From Streptomyces sp. LUP47B (GTDB lineage: Bacteria; Actinomycetota; Actinomycetes; Streptomycetales; Streptomycetaceae): DNA of 64,000 bases. Location: positions 98,219-162,218 of the forward strand of contig NZ_MJAH01000012.1 in NCBI RefSeq assembly GCF_001746295.1, in the 5' to 3' direction. Position numbers and translations under genes: made by a program. The notes under the pieces were generated by a model that ran no database searches, was not told where the DNA came from, and saw only the letters and a program-made list of their open reading frames with translations. Shown here piece after piece: positions 50,638 through 59,483 of the stretch (position 1 is its first letter; each line of letters starts with the position of its first letter).

Positions 50638-52320
50638 TCAGGCCAGCAGATCGATCGCGTCGATCGATGTGCCGGCACTGAGGAAGGACGTCGACCCCGA
50701 ACCGCTCGCCACGTAGATCTTCAGCGTGTTGTAGGCGCTGGTGTCCGTCAGCCAGGCGGACGCCGGCACGCTGTAGGTGAACGTGTAGTTGTTGCCCCGG
50801 TACGAGCCCACGGTCAGCGACCGGGTGCTCGGCTGGGTGGGCGGGGAGGGGACGGCGGAGGTCCAGGTGTCGTTGACGACGACCTGCGGGCGGCCGTTGG
50901 CGTAGGCCGTCGTCACACCGATGCGCAGGGTGTGCGCGGCGATGGCCTGGGCGGCCGTCAGCTTGAAGTAGACGATGATCCCGCTGTTGACGTCCTTCCA
51001 CAGATAGCAGGGGAAGGCCGAGGTCTCGGTGCCGCTGCCGATGACGACGTTGCCGGTCCAGGAGGAGGCGCGGACGTCGGACGGGTGGGCGTACGTCATC
51101 AGGTCGGCGTTCTTGAAGCCGCCGGGCGTGCCGTCCCAGTTGTTGATGCGCCAGATCGCGCTCGCGTTGCCCGGATCGTTCGAGGTCGGGATCGCGATGG
51201 AGTTGAGGGTGGTCGTGCCGCCCGCGCTGACGCTCACCGAGCCGGTGTGGACGGCGAGTTCACCCTTGAAGACGGTCAGCGTGTACGTCCCCGGCAGCAC
51301 GCCCCCGATGGAGAAGTAGCCGTCCGACGACCGCGCCGAACTCCAGTACTGGGCGGCGGAGTTGGCGAGTCCGACCGTGTACGCGTACGCCGTGTTCCGC
51401 CCGGTGATGCCGACGCCGGCGACCTTGCCCCGGCCGCTCGCGGGCACGTAGCCGGAGATGCCGAGGGAGTCCGCCCACGAGGTGGTGAGGGTCCCCGGGT
51501 ACAGCGCGGAGGAGGGGGCTCCGCCGTCGGTGAAGGCGATGACGTAGGGGCCCTGGAGGCCGAAGCGCTGGGCCTCCGTCTGGTTCTCGCCGTAGTACAG
51601 GATCTCGTACAGGCCGCCGCCGTCCGCGCTCTGGTGGCGCAGCAGAGAGCGGTAGAACGGGCCGCCGGAGGCCTTCTCGTGATTGGAGCGCACGATGTAC
51701 AGGCCGACGCTGCCGGTGGTCCAGCCGACGTAGTTGTAGTCGATGACCCGCGCCTTCGCGTAGTGCTTGGAGCGGGTCTGGCCGTCGGACTTCGCAAAGA
51801 CGTCGGAGGCCTCGATGGTGGTGGGCGCGTAGGTGTACGAGTCGGGCTCGTCGTTGAGGAACTTGCCCGCGTTGACGCGCAGGATGTAGCGGGTCGCCGA
51901 GACCGAGTCGTCGGCCTTGTTGGTCCACAGGTAGACGTTGTTCTCGCCGCTGCGGGCCGCGTAGTAGTGCTTCAGCGTGCCGTACGCGACCGAGATCAGG
52001 ATCGTCGTGCCGGACTGCTTGATGCTCACGGTGGACGTGCCGAGGCCGGACTCGATGTGCGAGTTCTTGCCGCCGTAGCCCTGGTACTGCGTGCCCTTGT
52101 AGACCAGCGAGGTCAGATCGCCGTTGGTCTTGCTGACCTTGAAGACGAGGCTCGCGCCGGTGTCGACGACGTAGTTGGAGCCGTCGTCGCTCCAGCCGAA
52201 GGTCGCTGCGGACGCGGTCTCGGCGAGCGGCCCGGCGAGCGCGGCCGTCCCTGCGGCGGCCGCGGTGCCGAGGACGAAGGTACGGCGTCCGACCGGTCTG
52301 TTCACGGTGGATTCGGACAT
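50638..52320 (-). CDS. Rhamnogalacturonan lyase, PL4 family
   Basis: This 560-residue Tat substrate (VGRRTFVLGTAAAAG) has the PL4 three-part layout: a large N-terminal beta-sandwich catalytic domain (about 40-320), a small FnIII-like domain (about 325-395; YFSIGGVLPGTYTLTVFKGEL) and a C-terminal carbohydrate-binding jelly roll (about 400-560; SAIWRINNWDGTPGGFKNAD). PL4 enzymes cut the rhamnogalacturonan I backbone by beta-elimination. GGAGGAGG precedes the ATG. The gene diverges from the CE12 acetylesterase gene, a natural partner. Confidence 0.9.
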   Translation of the reverse strand: MSESTVNRPVGRRTFVLGTAAAAGTAALAGPLAETASAATFGWSDDGSNYVVDTGASLVFKVSKTNGDLTSLVYKGTQYQGYGGKNSHIESGLGTSTVSIKQSGTTILISVAYGTLKHYYAARSGENNVYLWTNKADDSVSATRYILRVNAGKFLNDEPDSYTYAPTTIEASDVFAKSDGQTRSKHYAKARVIDYNYVGWTTGSVGLYIVRSNHEKASGGPFYRSLLRHQSADGGGLYEILYYGENQTEAQRFGLQGPYVIAFTDGGAPSSALYPGTLTTSWADSLGISGYVPASGRGKVAGVGITGRNTAYAYTVGLANSAAQYWSSARSSDGYFSIGGVLPGTYTLTVFKGELAVHTGSVSVSAGGTTTLNSIAIPTSNDPGNASAIWRINNWDGTPGGFKNADLMTYAHPSDVRASSWTGNVVIGSGTETSAFPCYLWKDVNSGIIVYFKLTAAQAIAAHTLRIGVTTAYANGRPQVVVNDTWTSAVPSPPTQPSTRSLTVGSYRGNNYTFTYSVPASAWLTDTSAYNTLKIYVASGSGSTSFLSAGTSIDAIDLLA

Positions 52321-52515
52321 GTGGGGGTGCCTCCTCCGGGAGGTGTGGGGGTGGTGCGGGTGCTTTGGAGAGTGACAGTTGAATCGATTTCGCGAAAGGG
52401 CTTTCGCTTGCTGGAAGTTGGCAATCTTGTGAAAACGGTCCAAGGTCTAGAAAGCGCTTGCAGATGGCGGTACGGTCCGGCGCCAGGTGTTGTCCCCCTG
52501 ACGGAGGAACCACGA
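52321..52515. promoter_or_regulatory. Divergent PL4/CE12 promoter region with palindromes
   Basis: It contains TTTCGCGAAA (52388-52397), overlapping GCGAAA-GGGC-TTTCGC (52392-52407), and AAGCGCTT (52452-52459). The last matches the palindrome in front of the LacI gene at 22954-23997. Such an arrangement would let one repressor shut both the lyase and the acetylesterase. Confidence 0.55.
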
Positions 52516-53556
52516 ATGAGACGTTTCAACCTGGCCCTGCTGGCCGCGGTGGCGCTGGCCTCGGGCCTGACGGCCGTACCCGCGCAGGCGCACACCGGAC
52601 GTCCGCCGGGCCTCGAGAACTGCACCGCGGCCGGCTGCCACTTCGACGTTCCGCCGGGCACGTACGACGTGAAGGTGCTGCTCGGTGGCGACGCGGAGTC
52701 GCACACCGCGATCAGCGGCGAGACCCGGCGTTCACTGCTGCCGGAGACGGCGGTCGCGGCCGGCGAACGGGCCTCCCGCAGCTTCACCGTGAACGTCCGC
52801 ACCCCGGAGGGCGAGCCCACCGGCCCGGACGGCACGCCCGGCCTGGACCTCGCGCTGGGCGGCTCGGCCCCCGCGCTCGCCGGCATCAAGGTCACCCCCG
52901 CCCGGCACACCCGCCAGATCTTCCTGGTCGGCGACTCCACGGTCTGCGACCAGCCCAGCGACCCGTACTCCGGCTGGGGCCAGCAACTGCCCCAGTACCT
53001 GCGCAAGGGCGTGTCCGTGGCCAACTACGCCGACTCCGGCGAGAGCACGGTGACGTATCTGTCCGAGCCACGTCTGTGGGCCACGGTCCAGCCGCTGATC
53101 CGTCCCGGCGACCTCGTCCTCGTCCAGCTCGCCCACAACGACAAGACGACCGACGAGGCGACGTACCGGGCGAACCTGGAGACACTGGTCGCGGGTGTGA
53201 GGGAGAAAGGCGGGAACCCTGTCCTCGTGACGCCCATCGTGCGACGCTGGTTCAACTCGGACGGCACGCTGAACAACGGGACGGCCCTGCTGGTCAACGG
53301 CCTCGGAGTGGACCATCCCGCGGTGATCCGCTCGGTGGCCGCGGCAGCGGACGTGCCGCTGATCGATCTGACGGCAAAAACGAAGTCGCTGGTGGAGTCC
53401 TTGGGAGTGGAGGGCTCGAAGGCGATCTATCTCTACAACGAGAAAAGGGACAACACCCACACCTCCGTACACGGCGCCACCGTGTACGCGGGCCTGGTCC
53501 GCGACGAACTTGTCGCGCAGAGGCTGGTGCCCGCAGGGCTGGTGCGGGTGGGATAG
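52516..53556 (+). CDS. Rhamnogalacturonan acetylesterase, CE12 (SGNH hydrolase)
   Basis: A 346-residue protein with a Sec signal (about 1-25). After a beta-rich N-terminal domain (about 40-128; CHFDVPPGTYDVKVLLGG) comes the SGNH fold: nucleophile S141 in FLVGDSTVCD, N207 in QLAHND, and D311/H314 in DNTHTSVHGA. This is the CE12 pattern. It removes acetyl groups from galacturonate in rhamnogalacturonan I, opening it to the divergent PL4 lyase. GGAGG lies 8 bases before the ATG. Confidence 0.9.
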   Translation: MRRFNLALLAAVALASGLTAVPAQAHTGRPPGLENCTAAGCHFDVPPGTYDVKVLLGGDAESHTAISGETRRSLLPETAVAAGERASRSFTVNVRTPEGEPTGPDGTPGLDLALGGSAPALAGIKVTPARHTRQIFLVGDSTVCDQPSDPYSGWGQQLPQYLRKGVSVANYADSGESTVTYLSEPRLWATVQPLIRPGDLVLVQLAHNDKTTDEATYRANLETLVAGVREKGGNPVLVTPIVRRWFNSDGTLNNGTALLVNGLGVDHPAVIRSVAAAADVPLIDLTAKTKSLVESLGVEGSKAIYLYNEKRDNTHTSVHGATVYAGLVRDELVAQRLVPAGLVRVG

Positions 53557-53559
53557 ACG

Positions 53560-53595
53560 CCTGGGGCGTCCCGACCGGAACCGGGGCGCCCCAGG
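53560..53595 (+). terminator. Hairpin after the CE12 gene
   Basis: CCTGGGGCG (53560-53568) and CGCCCCAGG (53587-53595) pair perfectly around an 18-base loop, starting just past the CE12 stop codon. It probably ends that transcript. Confidence 0.6.
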
Positions 53596-53622
53596 TCTGT
53601 GACGTGAGCCGCGAGCCTCCCG

Positions 53623-53646
53623 GCCTGCGAGCCTGCGAGCCTGCGA
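53623..53646. repeat. Three tandem copies of GCCTGCGA
   Basis: GCCTGCGA is repeated exactly three times in the leader of the DUF2264 gene, 19 bp before its ATG. Such an octamer run can slip in replication and alter leader length. It is otherwise featureless. Confidence 0.7.
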
Positions 53647-53664
53647 GTCGAAGAAAGAGAACCG

Positions 53665-55368
53665 ATGCAGTTGCCCCCCGAGGACCGCACCCTCAGTCCG
53701 TACACCGGCTACACGCGCGCCCACTGGGAGGCCGCCGCCGACGCCCTGCTCGCCGCGGTGGAGCCGTACGCCACCGAGGACCGCGCCCTCTACCACCTCC
53801 CCGGCGACCGGCAGAGCTGGTCCGGCCGCCTCTCCGACGGGCTGGAGGGCTACGCCCGTACGCTGCTGCTGGCGGCCCTCCGTCAGGACGGGCCCGCACT
53901 GGAGCGGTACGCGGACGGGCTCGCCGCCGGAGTCTCGGGAGTGTGGCCCCGCATCGAGGACCGTGGCCAGCCGTTGGTGGAGGCGGCGTCGATCGCGTTC
54001 GCGCTGCGGATCACGAAGCCGCTGCTCTGGGACCGGCTGGACGACGCCGTACGGCAACGCGCCGCGGCCTGGCTGGGCGACGCCCTCACCGCCGAGGCCT
54101 GGCCTTGCAACTGGGAGCTGTTCCCGGTCACGGTCGCCGGCTTCCTGTCGTCCATCGGGTACGAGCCGGAGGCCTCCCGCAAGGCGATCGACCGCGGCCT
54201 GGAGCGCATCGAGCAGTGGTACGTCGGCGAAGGCTGGTACACCGACGGCGACGGCCGCAAGTTCGACTACTACAACGGCTGGGCCATGCACCTCTACCCG
54301 GTGCTGCACGCCTGGCTGGCCCAGGACGACGGGTTGACGGCGCTGTACGGCGACCGCCTCTCCCGCCATCTCGAGGACTACGCCCGCCTGTTCGGCGCCG
54401 ACGGTGCCCCGATGCACCAGGGCCGCTCCCTGACGTACCGCTTCGCGACGACCGCCCCGCTCTGGCTGGGCGCGCTGACGGGCCACACCCCGCTGGCCCC
54501 CGGCGAGACCCGGCGGCTGGCCTCCGGAGCCCTCAAGTACTTCCTGGACCGGGGCGCGGTGGACTCCCGCGGCCTGCTCACCCTCGGCTGGCACGGCCCC
54601 GACCCCGCCGTCCTGCAGGGCTACTCGGGTCCGGCGTCCCCGTACTGGGCGAGCAAGGGCTTCCTCGGCCTGCTCCTCCCGGCCGACCACGAGGTGTGGA
54701 CGGCGGTGGAGGAGCCGGGCCCGGCCGAACGCACCGACGCGGTCACCTCGATCACCGCCCCCAACTGGCTCCTGCAGTCCACGAGTTCCGACGGCCTCGT
54801 CCGCCTCCACAACCACGGCAGCGAGGACGTCCGCTACGACCCGTACTACACCCGCCTCGCCTACTCCACGGTGACGGAGCCCTCGACGTCGCACGACAAC
54901 AGCGTGATCGTGGACGGCGATCCGAGCCGTACGGAGATCGAGCCGCTTGGGGTGGGGGAGGGGTGGGCGGCCTCCCGGCACACGGCGGCCGGGGGTACGC
55001 GGGTCTCCAGCGTCGTGCTCGCGCGGGAAGCCGTGGAGGTACGCGCCTTCCTCGTGGCCGGGGCCGAGCCGGGAACGTCGGTGCGGGTGACGGGGTGGGC
55101 CGCGCGGGAGGGCGTGCGGGATGGTGTGCGGGCCGAACTGCTGCCCGCCGTGGGCCTCGACGCGGAACTGAGCGGGGTGACGGGTGAGGGGGACACGCTG
55201 TTCGTCGCGCTGGCCCGGCTCACCGGCGACGCGGATGCGGTGCCGTTGGAGGAGACGGTGACCGTACGGGCAGTAGGGACCGGTGAGTTGACGGTGGCGT
55301 GGAGCGGGGGCACCGAGGCACGGGTTCGGCTGCACGGCTCCGGAGTGGAAATCACCGCCGGGGACTGA
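53665..55368 (+). CDS. DUF2264 protein, probable glycan-active enzyme
   Basis: A 567-residue cytoplasmic protein matching the DUF2264 layout: an alpha/alpha barrel in the N-terminal 370 residues (YNGWAMHLYPVLHAWL, RFDYYN-like segment, YWASKGFLGLLLP) and a beta-rich C-terminal part. It has no signal peptide. Members occur in polysaccharide-utilisation loci and resemble unsaturated glucuronyl hydrolases and lyases in fold, so a role on imported pectin oligosaccharides is plausible. It follows CE12 after a hairpin, so it may have its own promoter or rely on read-through. Confidence 0.82.
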   Translation: MQLPPEDRTLSPYTGYTRAHWEAAADALLAAVEPYATEDRALYHLPGDRQSWSGRLSDGLEGYARTLLLAALRQDGPALERYADGLAAGVSGVWPRIEDRGQPLVEAASIAFALRITKPLLWDRLDDAVRQRAAAWLGDALTAEAWPCNWELFPVTVAGFLSSIGYEPEASRKAIDRGLERIEQWYVGEGWYTDGDGRKFDYYNGWAMHLYPVLHAWLAQDDGLTALYGDRLSRHLEDYARLFGADGAPMHQGRSLTYRFATTAPLWLGALTGHTPLAPGETRRLASGALKYFLDRGAVDSRGLLTLGWHGPDPAVLQGYSGPASPYWASKGFLGLLLPADHEVWTAVEEPGPAERTDAVTSITAPNWLLQSTSSDGLVRLHNHGSEDVRYDPYYTRLAYSTVTEPSTSHDNSVIVDGDPSRTEIEPLGVGEGWAASRHTAAGGTRVSSVVLAREAVEVRAFLVAGAEPGTSVRVTGWAAREGVRDGVRAELLPAVGLDAELSGVTGEGDTLFVALARLTGDADAVPLEETVTVRAVGTGELTVAWSGGTEARVRLHGSGVEITAGD

Positions 55369-55383
55369 GCCGTCTCGGGCAGT

Positions 55384-57369
55384 ATGAGGATCATGAGTGG
55401 CGCAGACGAACTGGTCGAACTGCTGGGCCGGGCCGGGCTGGAGGTCGTGGGGGAGCGGCGGGTCGAGGAGGTGTCGCCGCCTCCGGTCCTGTGGCGGCAT
55501 GTCATCGGGTCGGAGACCGAGCCGACCGTGGCGGTCCCGGACGACCGGCCGGATCTGGTCGCCGAACTCAACGCTCAATGGCACCGGTTGGCGACCGATG
55601 CGGGGATCCTCGGTGGCGACGGGGTGTTCCTCATCGACTTCTCCGGTAACCAGGACCGGAGTTGGATGCGGGTCCGGCTCACCGACGGCTGGGATCTCGC
55701 CGGAGTCCTGGGGCCGCGACCCGGGCAGCCGGAGTTCCTCACGCTGTCCCTGGACGGGGAGACGATGGTGGGCGCCACCACCGAGGAGTACGCGGTCTGG
55801 CTCGTCGCGGTCGACCGGCTGAGGGAGCGCCACGAGGAGGCCGCGCGGGCGGCCGGAGCGGAGACACCGGAGGAGCGGGCGGCCGCGTGGGTGTCCTTGT
55901 TCGAGGGGCCGAAGCCCCTCGGGAAGCTGCTGGACGCATGGGCGGACGGACTCTCGCTCAATCCCGAAACCCCGAGGGATCTGTGGCCCCTTCTGGTGGG
56001 GCGGTCGTCGTACGCGCTGTACCGCGTGCTGCCGGCGGACGCCGTGGACGCCCTCCTGGACCACCCGGACCGGGAGCTGCGGATGCGGGCGCTCGAGCTT
56101 CAGCCGAACATCACGCCCGAGCAGTGGGGCCGCGCGATCCTCGCGGAGCGGGATGAACGACAGCGGTGGATCCTCACCATGCTGGCCGCCGACTGCTCGG
56201 CAGAACTTCCTGAGGACGCGTGCCGGGGACTCGCTGCCGACCCGTCCCCGCGCGTCCGCTCCGAGACCGCCCGCCTCAAGGGTCTGCCCGCCTCCCTGTC
56301 GGTCGCCCTGGCCGCCGACCCCGACGGCCGCGTGCGCTACGCGGCCTGCACGGCGGCCTGGCCGCACCTCGACGCCCGGGCGCGGGGCGCGCTCCTGGCC
56401 GATTCCCACGACTTGGCGCGGGCGCGGGCGCTACTGATGCACCATCAGGAGCACCCGATGCCCCGGTCGGTGTTCGAAACACTGGACGTCAAGACGGACG
56501 CACTGGGGACCTGCCTCCTGGAGCGCGAGCTCGCCGAGCACGTGGCACGGCACGGGGAGTCGGCCGAGCGCCGCTCCCTGGCCCGCAACCCGGGGCTCGC
56601 CCAAGACCTGATCGGTCTCCTCGGTGAGGATCCCGACGCCGGCGTGCGGTTCGAGATCTCGACGCGAGCCGACCTCACCGAGGAACAACGGGCCCGAATC
56701 CTCTACGACTTCGATCCGGGCGGCCACTATTTCCCGCTCGACTGGGTCGTCGCCCTGCACGACGACCGGGACGCCATGCGCCGCCTGGCGGCCTCCTCCC
56801 ACCCCCTGGTCCGCAGAAGCGTCGCCCGCGCACGGCATCTCCCCCCGGACGCCGTGGCCCGTCTCGCCGACGACGAGGACCGTGTCGTCCAGCTCTTCCT
56901 CGCCGAGTCCTGCGACGACGCGCCCGCCGACATGCTCATGCGGGTGTGGCAGTGGTGGGACGGCAGCCTCACCAGCCCGGACCGGCCGCGCGGCCACCCC
57001 AACTTCCCCCGCCACGACCTCCTGCGGTACGCCGACGACCCGAACCCCCGCATGCGCCGACTGGCCCTCGACGACCCGGAGTCCACGCCCGAGCTGGTCG
57101 AACGGTTCAGCCGGGACAGGAGTGAGGAAGTGCGCCGCCGGGCCGTCTCCGACCCGCGGCTCTCTCCAACGGCCGCGGCACGACTGCTGGAGGACCCGCA
57201 CGAACACATCCGTAGCGCGGCCGCTCGCCACCCCCACCTGCCGGCCCGCCTCCTGGTCCGGTTGCTTCGGCAGGGCAACGGCTCCGCGGAGACCGCCGCC
57301 CGGAACCCGGCACTGCCGCCGGAGGTCATGCGGCGCATGGTCGAGCGGCTCGCACCGCTCAGGGCTTGA
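55384..57369 (+). CDS. HEAT/LRV-like repeat protein
   Basis: A 661-residue protein. The first 190 residues form a mixed alpha/beta domain. The rest is built of repeats near 23 residues such as LAADPSPRVRSETARLKGLP, LAADPDGRVRYAACTAAWPH, RYADDPNPRMRRLALDDPES and LLEDPHEHIRSAAARHPHLP, a leucine-rich-variant/HEAT-like solenoid. There is no signal or membrane segment. Such scaffolds bind proteins; the partner is unknown. ATG 55384 is chosen; an ATG three codons later is possible. It is only 15 bp after DUF2264, so co-transcription is likely, with no clear functional link. Confidence 0.75.
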   Translation: MRIMSGADELVELLGRAGLEVVGERRVEEVSPPPVLWRHVIGSETEPTVAVPDDRPDLVAELNAQWHRLATDAGILGGDGVFLIDFSGNQDRSWMRVRLTDGWDLAGVLGPRPGQPEFLTLSLDGETMVGATTEEYAVWLVAVDRLRERHEEAARAAGAETPEERAAAWVSLFEGPKPLGKLLDAWADGLSLNPETPRDLWPLLVGRSSYALYRVLPADAVDALLDHPDRELRMRALELQPNITPEQWGRAILAERDERQRWILTMLAADCSAELPEDACRGLAADPSPRVRSETARLKGLPASLSVALAADPDGRVRYAACTAAWPHLDARARGALLADSHDLARARALLMHHQEHPMPRSVFETLDVKTDALGTCLLERELAEHVARHGESAERRSLARNPGLAQDLIGLLGEDPDAGVRFEISTRADLTEEQRARILYDFDPGGHYFPLDWVVALHDDRDAMRRLAASSHPLVRRSVARARHLPPDAVARLADDEDRVVQLFLAESCDDAPADMLMRVWQWWDGSLTSPDRPRGHPNFPRHDLLRYADDPNPRMRRLALDDPESTPELVERFSRDRSEEVRRRAVSDPRLSPTAAARLLEDPHEHIRSAAARHPHLPARLLVRLLRQGNGSAETAARNPALPPEVMRRMVERLAPLRA

Positions 57370-57520
57370 GGCGGGCGATCCGCAAGCCCGTCGAGGTCGG
57401 TGACGCGCCCGTCAGCGGCTTCGCGTACGACGGTAAGACCAGGACGTACGCCCAGGTCGGCGTGGCGTCGGGGAGGACCGAGGCCGGCCCCGTGCCCGTC
57501 GGGGGCACCACACTTCGGCC
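57359..57520 (-). pseudogene. 3' remnant of a minus-strand gene
   Basis: The minus strand encodes a tail (SVLPDATPTWAYVLVLPSYA, ending TGLRIARLKP and TGA) with very strong third-position GC, as in real Streptomyces genes. Upstream the frame runs into the DinB-like gene on the other strand, so no full gene fits. It overlaps the end of the HEAT-like gene by 11 bp. Probably the last 50 codons of a lost gene; the family is not recognised. Confidence 0.4.
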
Positions 57521-57553
57521 GGCACCGAAGCGACACCCGCCTAGCGTGCCCGC

Positions 57554-58012
57554 ATGACCGAACACCCGCAGCAGACGCCCGACCATGCCGTGACCGGCAT
57601 GGTCCACCACGTGCTGGTCCTCGCCGAGACCTGGACCGCCTGGGACGGCAGGCCCGTCCATGCCGACGACCGTGTCCACACCCCGCACAAGGCGATCCGC
57701 CGGGTCGCCGACCATCTCATCGACCACCTCGCCGAGCTGGAGGCGCGGCTCGCGGGCGAGACCCCGCAGCCCGACCACTGGCACGCCTCCACGACGACCA
57801 CCGCGGCCGACCTCGCGCCCTTCACCCAGGAGGATCTGGACGAGGCCCGCAGCCGTCTCACCCGGCTCGCCCGCATCTGGGCCAACCGCCTCGACGCCCT
57901 CACCGAGCACCAGCTCGACCACTCACCCGGTGCGGGCTGGACCTTCCGCGAACTCGCCCTGCACCTCAGTGAATCCACGTACTATGCCGACGCGCTCGGC
58001 GACCTGTCATGA
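57554..58012 (+). CDS. DinB-like protein
   Basis: A 152-residue helical protein with scattered His residues in helix-bundle positions (MVHHVLVLAETW, RVADHLIDHLAELEARL, GWTFRELALHLSESTYYADAL). The layout fits the DinB/mycothiol-dependent metalloenzyme superfamily, although the classic three-His site is not fully evident. Its stop overlaps the end of the minus-strand hydrolase gene by 6 bp. Function unknown. Confidence 0.7.
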   Translation: MTEHPQQTPDHAVTGMVHHVLVLAETWTAWDGRPVHADDRVHTPHKAIRRVADHLIDHLAELEARLAGETPQPDHWHASTTTTAADLAPFTQEDLDEARSRLTRLARIWANRLDALTEHQLDHSPGAGWTFRELALHLSESTYYADALGDLS

Positions 58013-58798
58013 CCGGACGCCGGTCCCGAGCAACGTCCGCGTGAGCAGGTCGGCGAAGTCCGACGGGTGCTGGAGTATGCCGAGGTGACCACCGGGAAAC
58101 TCGACGAAGTCGGCCTGTTGCGCCTTCGCGAGGAACTCGGCGGTTCGGTGGAGGAGGTGACCGCGGGAGTCGGTCCCGGCGGCGACGGTGAGGCGGGCCT
58201 GCGAGGGGTCCGCTTCGGGGACGTACGCCGTGAAGGGACCGAGGACATGCGCGAGGGCGAGCGCCATCGGGTTCACCAACTCCATCTCGCGACTGAGGGG
58301 TTGGCCCTCCGGAAGCTCCCCCACCGCCCGGTCCTCCAGTACGGCGGTCATCAGGGCGCCCGCCGCCGCGAGCCCCTTGGCCCGGTAGACGTCGCAGATC
58401 TCCCGGAACGCGGCCTGCTGCCGCGCCCCGTCCGGAAGCACCCCCACACACGGCGGCTCGTGCGCGACCACGTGCCGCAGCCGCTCCGCGTGCCGGGCGA
58501 GCAGATCGAGCGCGGCGATGGCCCCGGCGCTGGTGCCGAGGACGTACGCCGTCCCGCCCTCCGGAAGCGTTGCGTCGAGCACCCGCCGCGCACCGTCGCT
58601 CCAGTCCTGGACCCGCTGGTCCTCGACGGGTTCGCCGAGGCGGCCGTGGGCGAGGCCGAGGTGGTCGTAGGTGACGACGGTGAAGTGGGCGGCGAGCGAC
58701 TCCGTCATCGGGCCGAGGCCCATCGGGTGTCCGGCGCCGCCGGGGAGCAGCAGCAGTAAGGGGCCGTGGCCGGTGATGTCGTAGTGCGGGTCAGTCAT
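58007..58798 (-). CDS. Alpha/beta hydrolase
   Basis: A 263-residue hydrolase: LLLLPGGAGHP oxyanion region, nucleophile in VLGTSAGAIAALDL, and the catalytic His in FPGGHLGIL near the C-terminus. It is the second gene of a TetR-hydrolase pair; its ATG overlaps the TetR stop by 8 bp. The substrate is unknown; pairs of this kind often handle small toxic esters or antibiotics. Confidence 0.87.
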   Translation of the reverse strand: MTDPHYDITGHGPLLLLLPGGAGHPMGLGPMTESLAAHFTVVTYDHLGLAHGRLGEPVEDQRVQDWSDGARRVLDATLPEGGTAYVLGTSAGAIAALDLLARHAERLRHVVAHEPPCVGVLPDGARQQAAFREICDVYRAKGLAAAGALMTAVLEDRAVGELPEGQPLSREMELVNPMALALAHVLGPFTAYVPEADPSQARLTVAAGTDSRGHLLHRTAEFLAKAQQADFVEFPGGHLGILQHPSDFADLLTRTLLGTGVRS

Positions 58799-59378
58799 CG
58801 GTGCTCTCCTTCTGGGGCCAGTTCTCGAGTGCCACGTGCAGGGCGTCGACCGCCCTGTCCCAGGACGTCTGTACGTCGCGGGGGGCGCCGAAGCCGCCCG
58901 CCGACTCCAGGGCGCAGAAACCGTGGAAGGTGGCGCGCAACAGGCGTACCGCGTCGGTGAGATCGGGTTCGGCGAGGCCGTAGGCCCGGAGCATGCCGTA
59001 GGTGATCTCGGCGGTCCGGTGGAGCGCGGGGGTGCCGGCGATCAGCGACTGGTCGATCCGGATCTGTGTGGCCGCGTACCGCCCCGGCCGCTCCAGCGCG
59101 TACGCCCGGTAGGCGCCGGCGAAGGCGGCCAGCGCGTCCTTCCCGGCCCGCCCCGCCACCGCGACGGCGATCCGGTCGATCAACTCCCCGCCGGCGAGCA
59201 GGGCGAGCCGGGTGCGCAGGTCCTGGAGGCTCCTGACATGCGAGTAGAGACTCGCGTCCTTCACGCCGAAGCGTTTGGCGAGGGCGGCCAGGGTGATGTT
59301 CTCGAAGCCGATCTCGTCGGCGAGGTCGGCGGCGGCCTCGGTGAGGCGGTCGGCGGTGAGACCTGCGCGGGGGGTCAT
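58791..59378 (-). CDS. TetR-family regulator
   Basis: A 195-residue repressor with the N-terminal HTH GFENITLAALAKRFGVKDASLYSHVRSLQDLRTRL and a C-terminal ligand domain of the WHG type (TFHGFCALESAGGF). It leads the two-gene unit with the alpha/beta hydrolase. A CCTAGG-GTT-CCTAGG motif lies 15-29 bp upstream of the ATG, well placed as its autoregulatory operator. Confidence 0.88.
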   Translation of the reverse strand: MTPRAGLTADRLTEAAADLADEIGFENITLAALAKRFGVKDASLYSHVRSLQDLRTRLALLAGGELIDRIAVAVAGRAGKDALAAFAGAYRAYALERPGRYAATQIRIDQSLIAGTPALHRTAEITYGMLRAYGLAEPDLTDAVRLLRATFHGFCALESAGGFGAPRDVQTSWDRAVDALHVALENWPQKESTDD

Positions 59379-59392
59379 GCGTGCTCCGTAAA

Positions 59393-59407
59393 CCTAGGGT
59401 TCCTAGG
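59393..59407. promoter_or_regulatory. Candidate TetR operator CCTAGG-GTT-CCTAGG
   Basis: Two CCTAGG palindromes three bases apart form a symmetric 15-bp site immediately upstream of the tetR gene. It should overlap the promoter of the TetR-hydrolase pair. Confidence 0.6.
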
Positions 59408-59434
59408 CATGGTACTGGGCTCCATAGGAAAAGA

Positions 59435-59456
59435 CCCCGGACTTTCGAGTCCGGGG
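59435..59456 (-). terminator. Rho-independent terminator with U-tract on the minus strand
   Basis: CCCCGGACT, loop TTCG, AGTCCGGGG: a perfect 9-bp stem. On the minus strand it is followed by TCTTTTCC, so it works best for transcripts arriving from the right. It lies 27 bp past the stop of the minus-strand fragment at 59484 and before the tetR promoter. Confidence 0.75.
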
Positions 59457-59483
59457 CCTTGGTGTGCGGCGGCGGTCGGGAGA

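Noticed and set aside
53623..53646. Octamer run as part of a CRISPR or structured array
   Set aside because: Three exact 8-bp tandem copies without spacers are a simple microsatellite.
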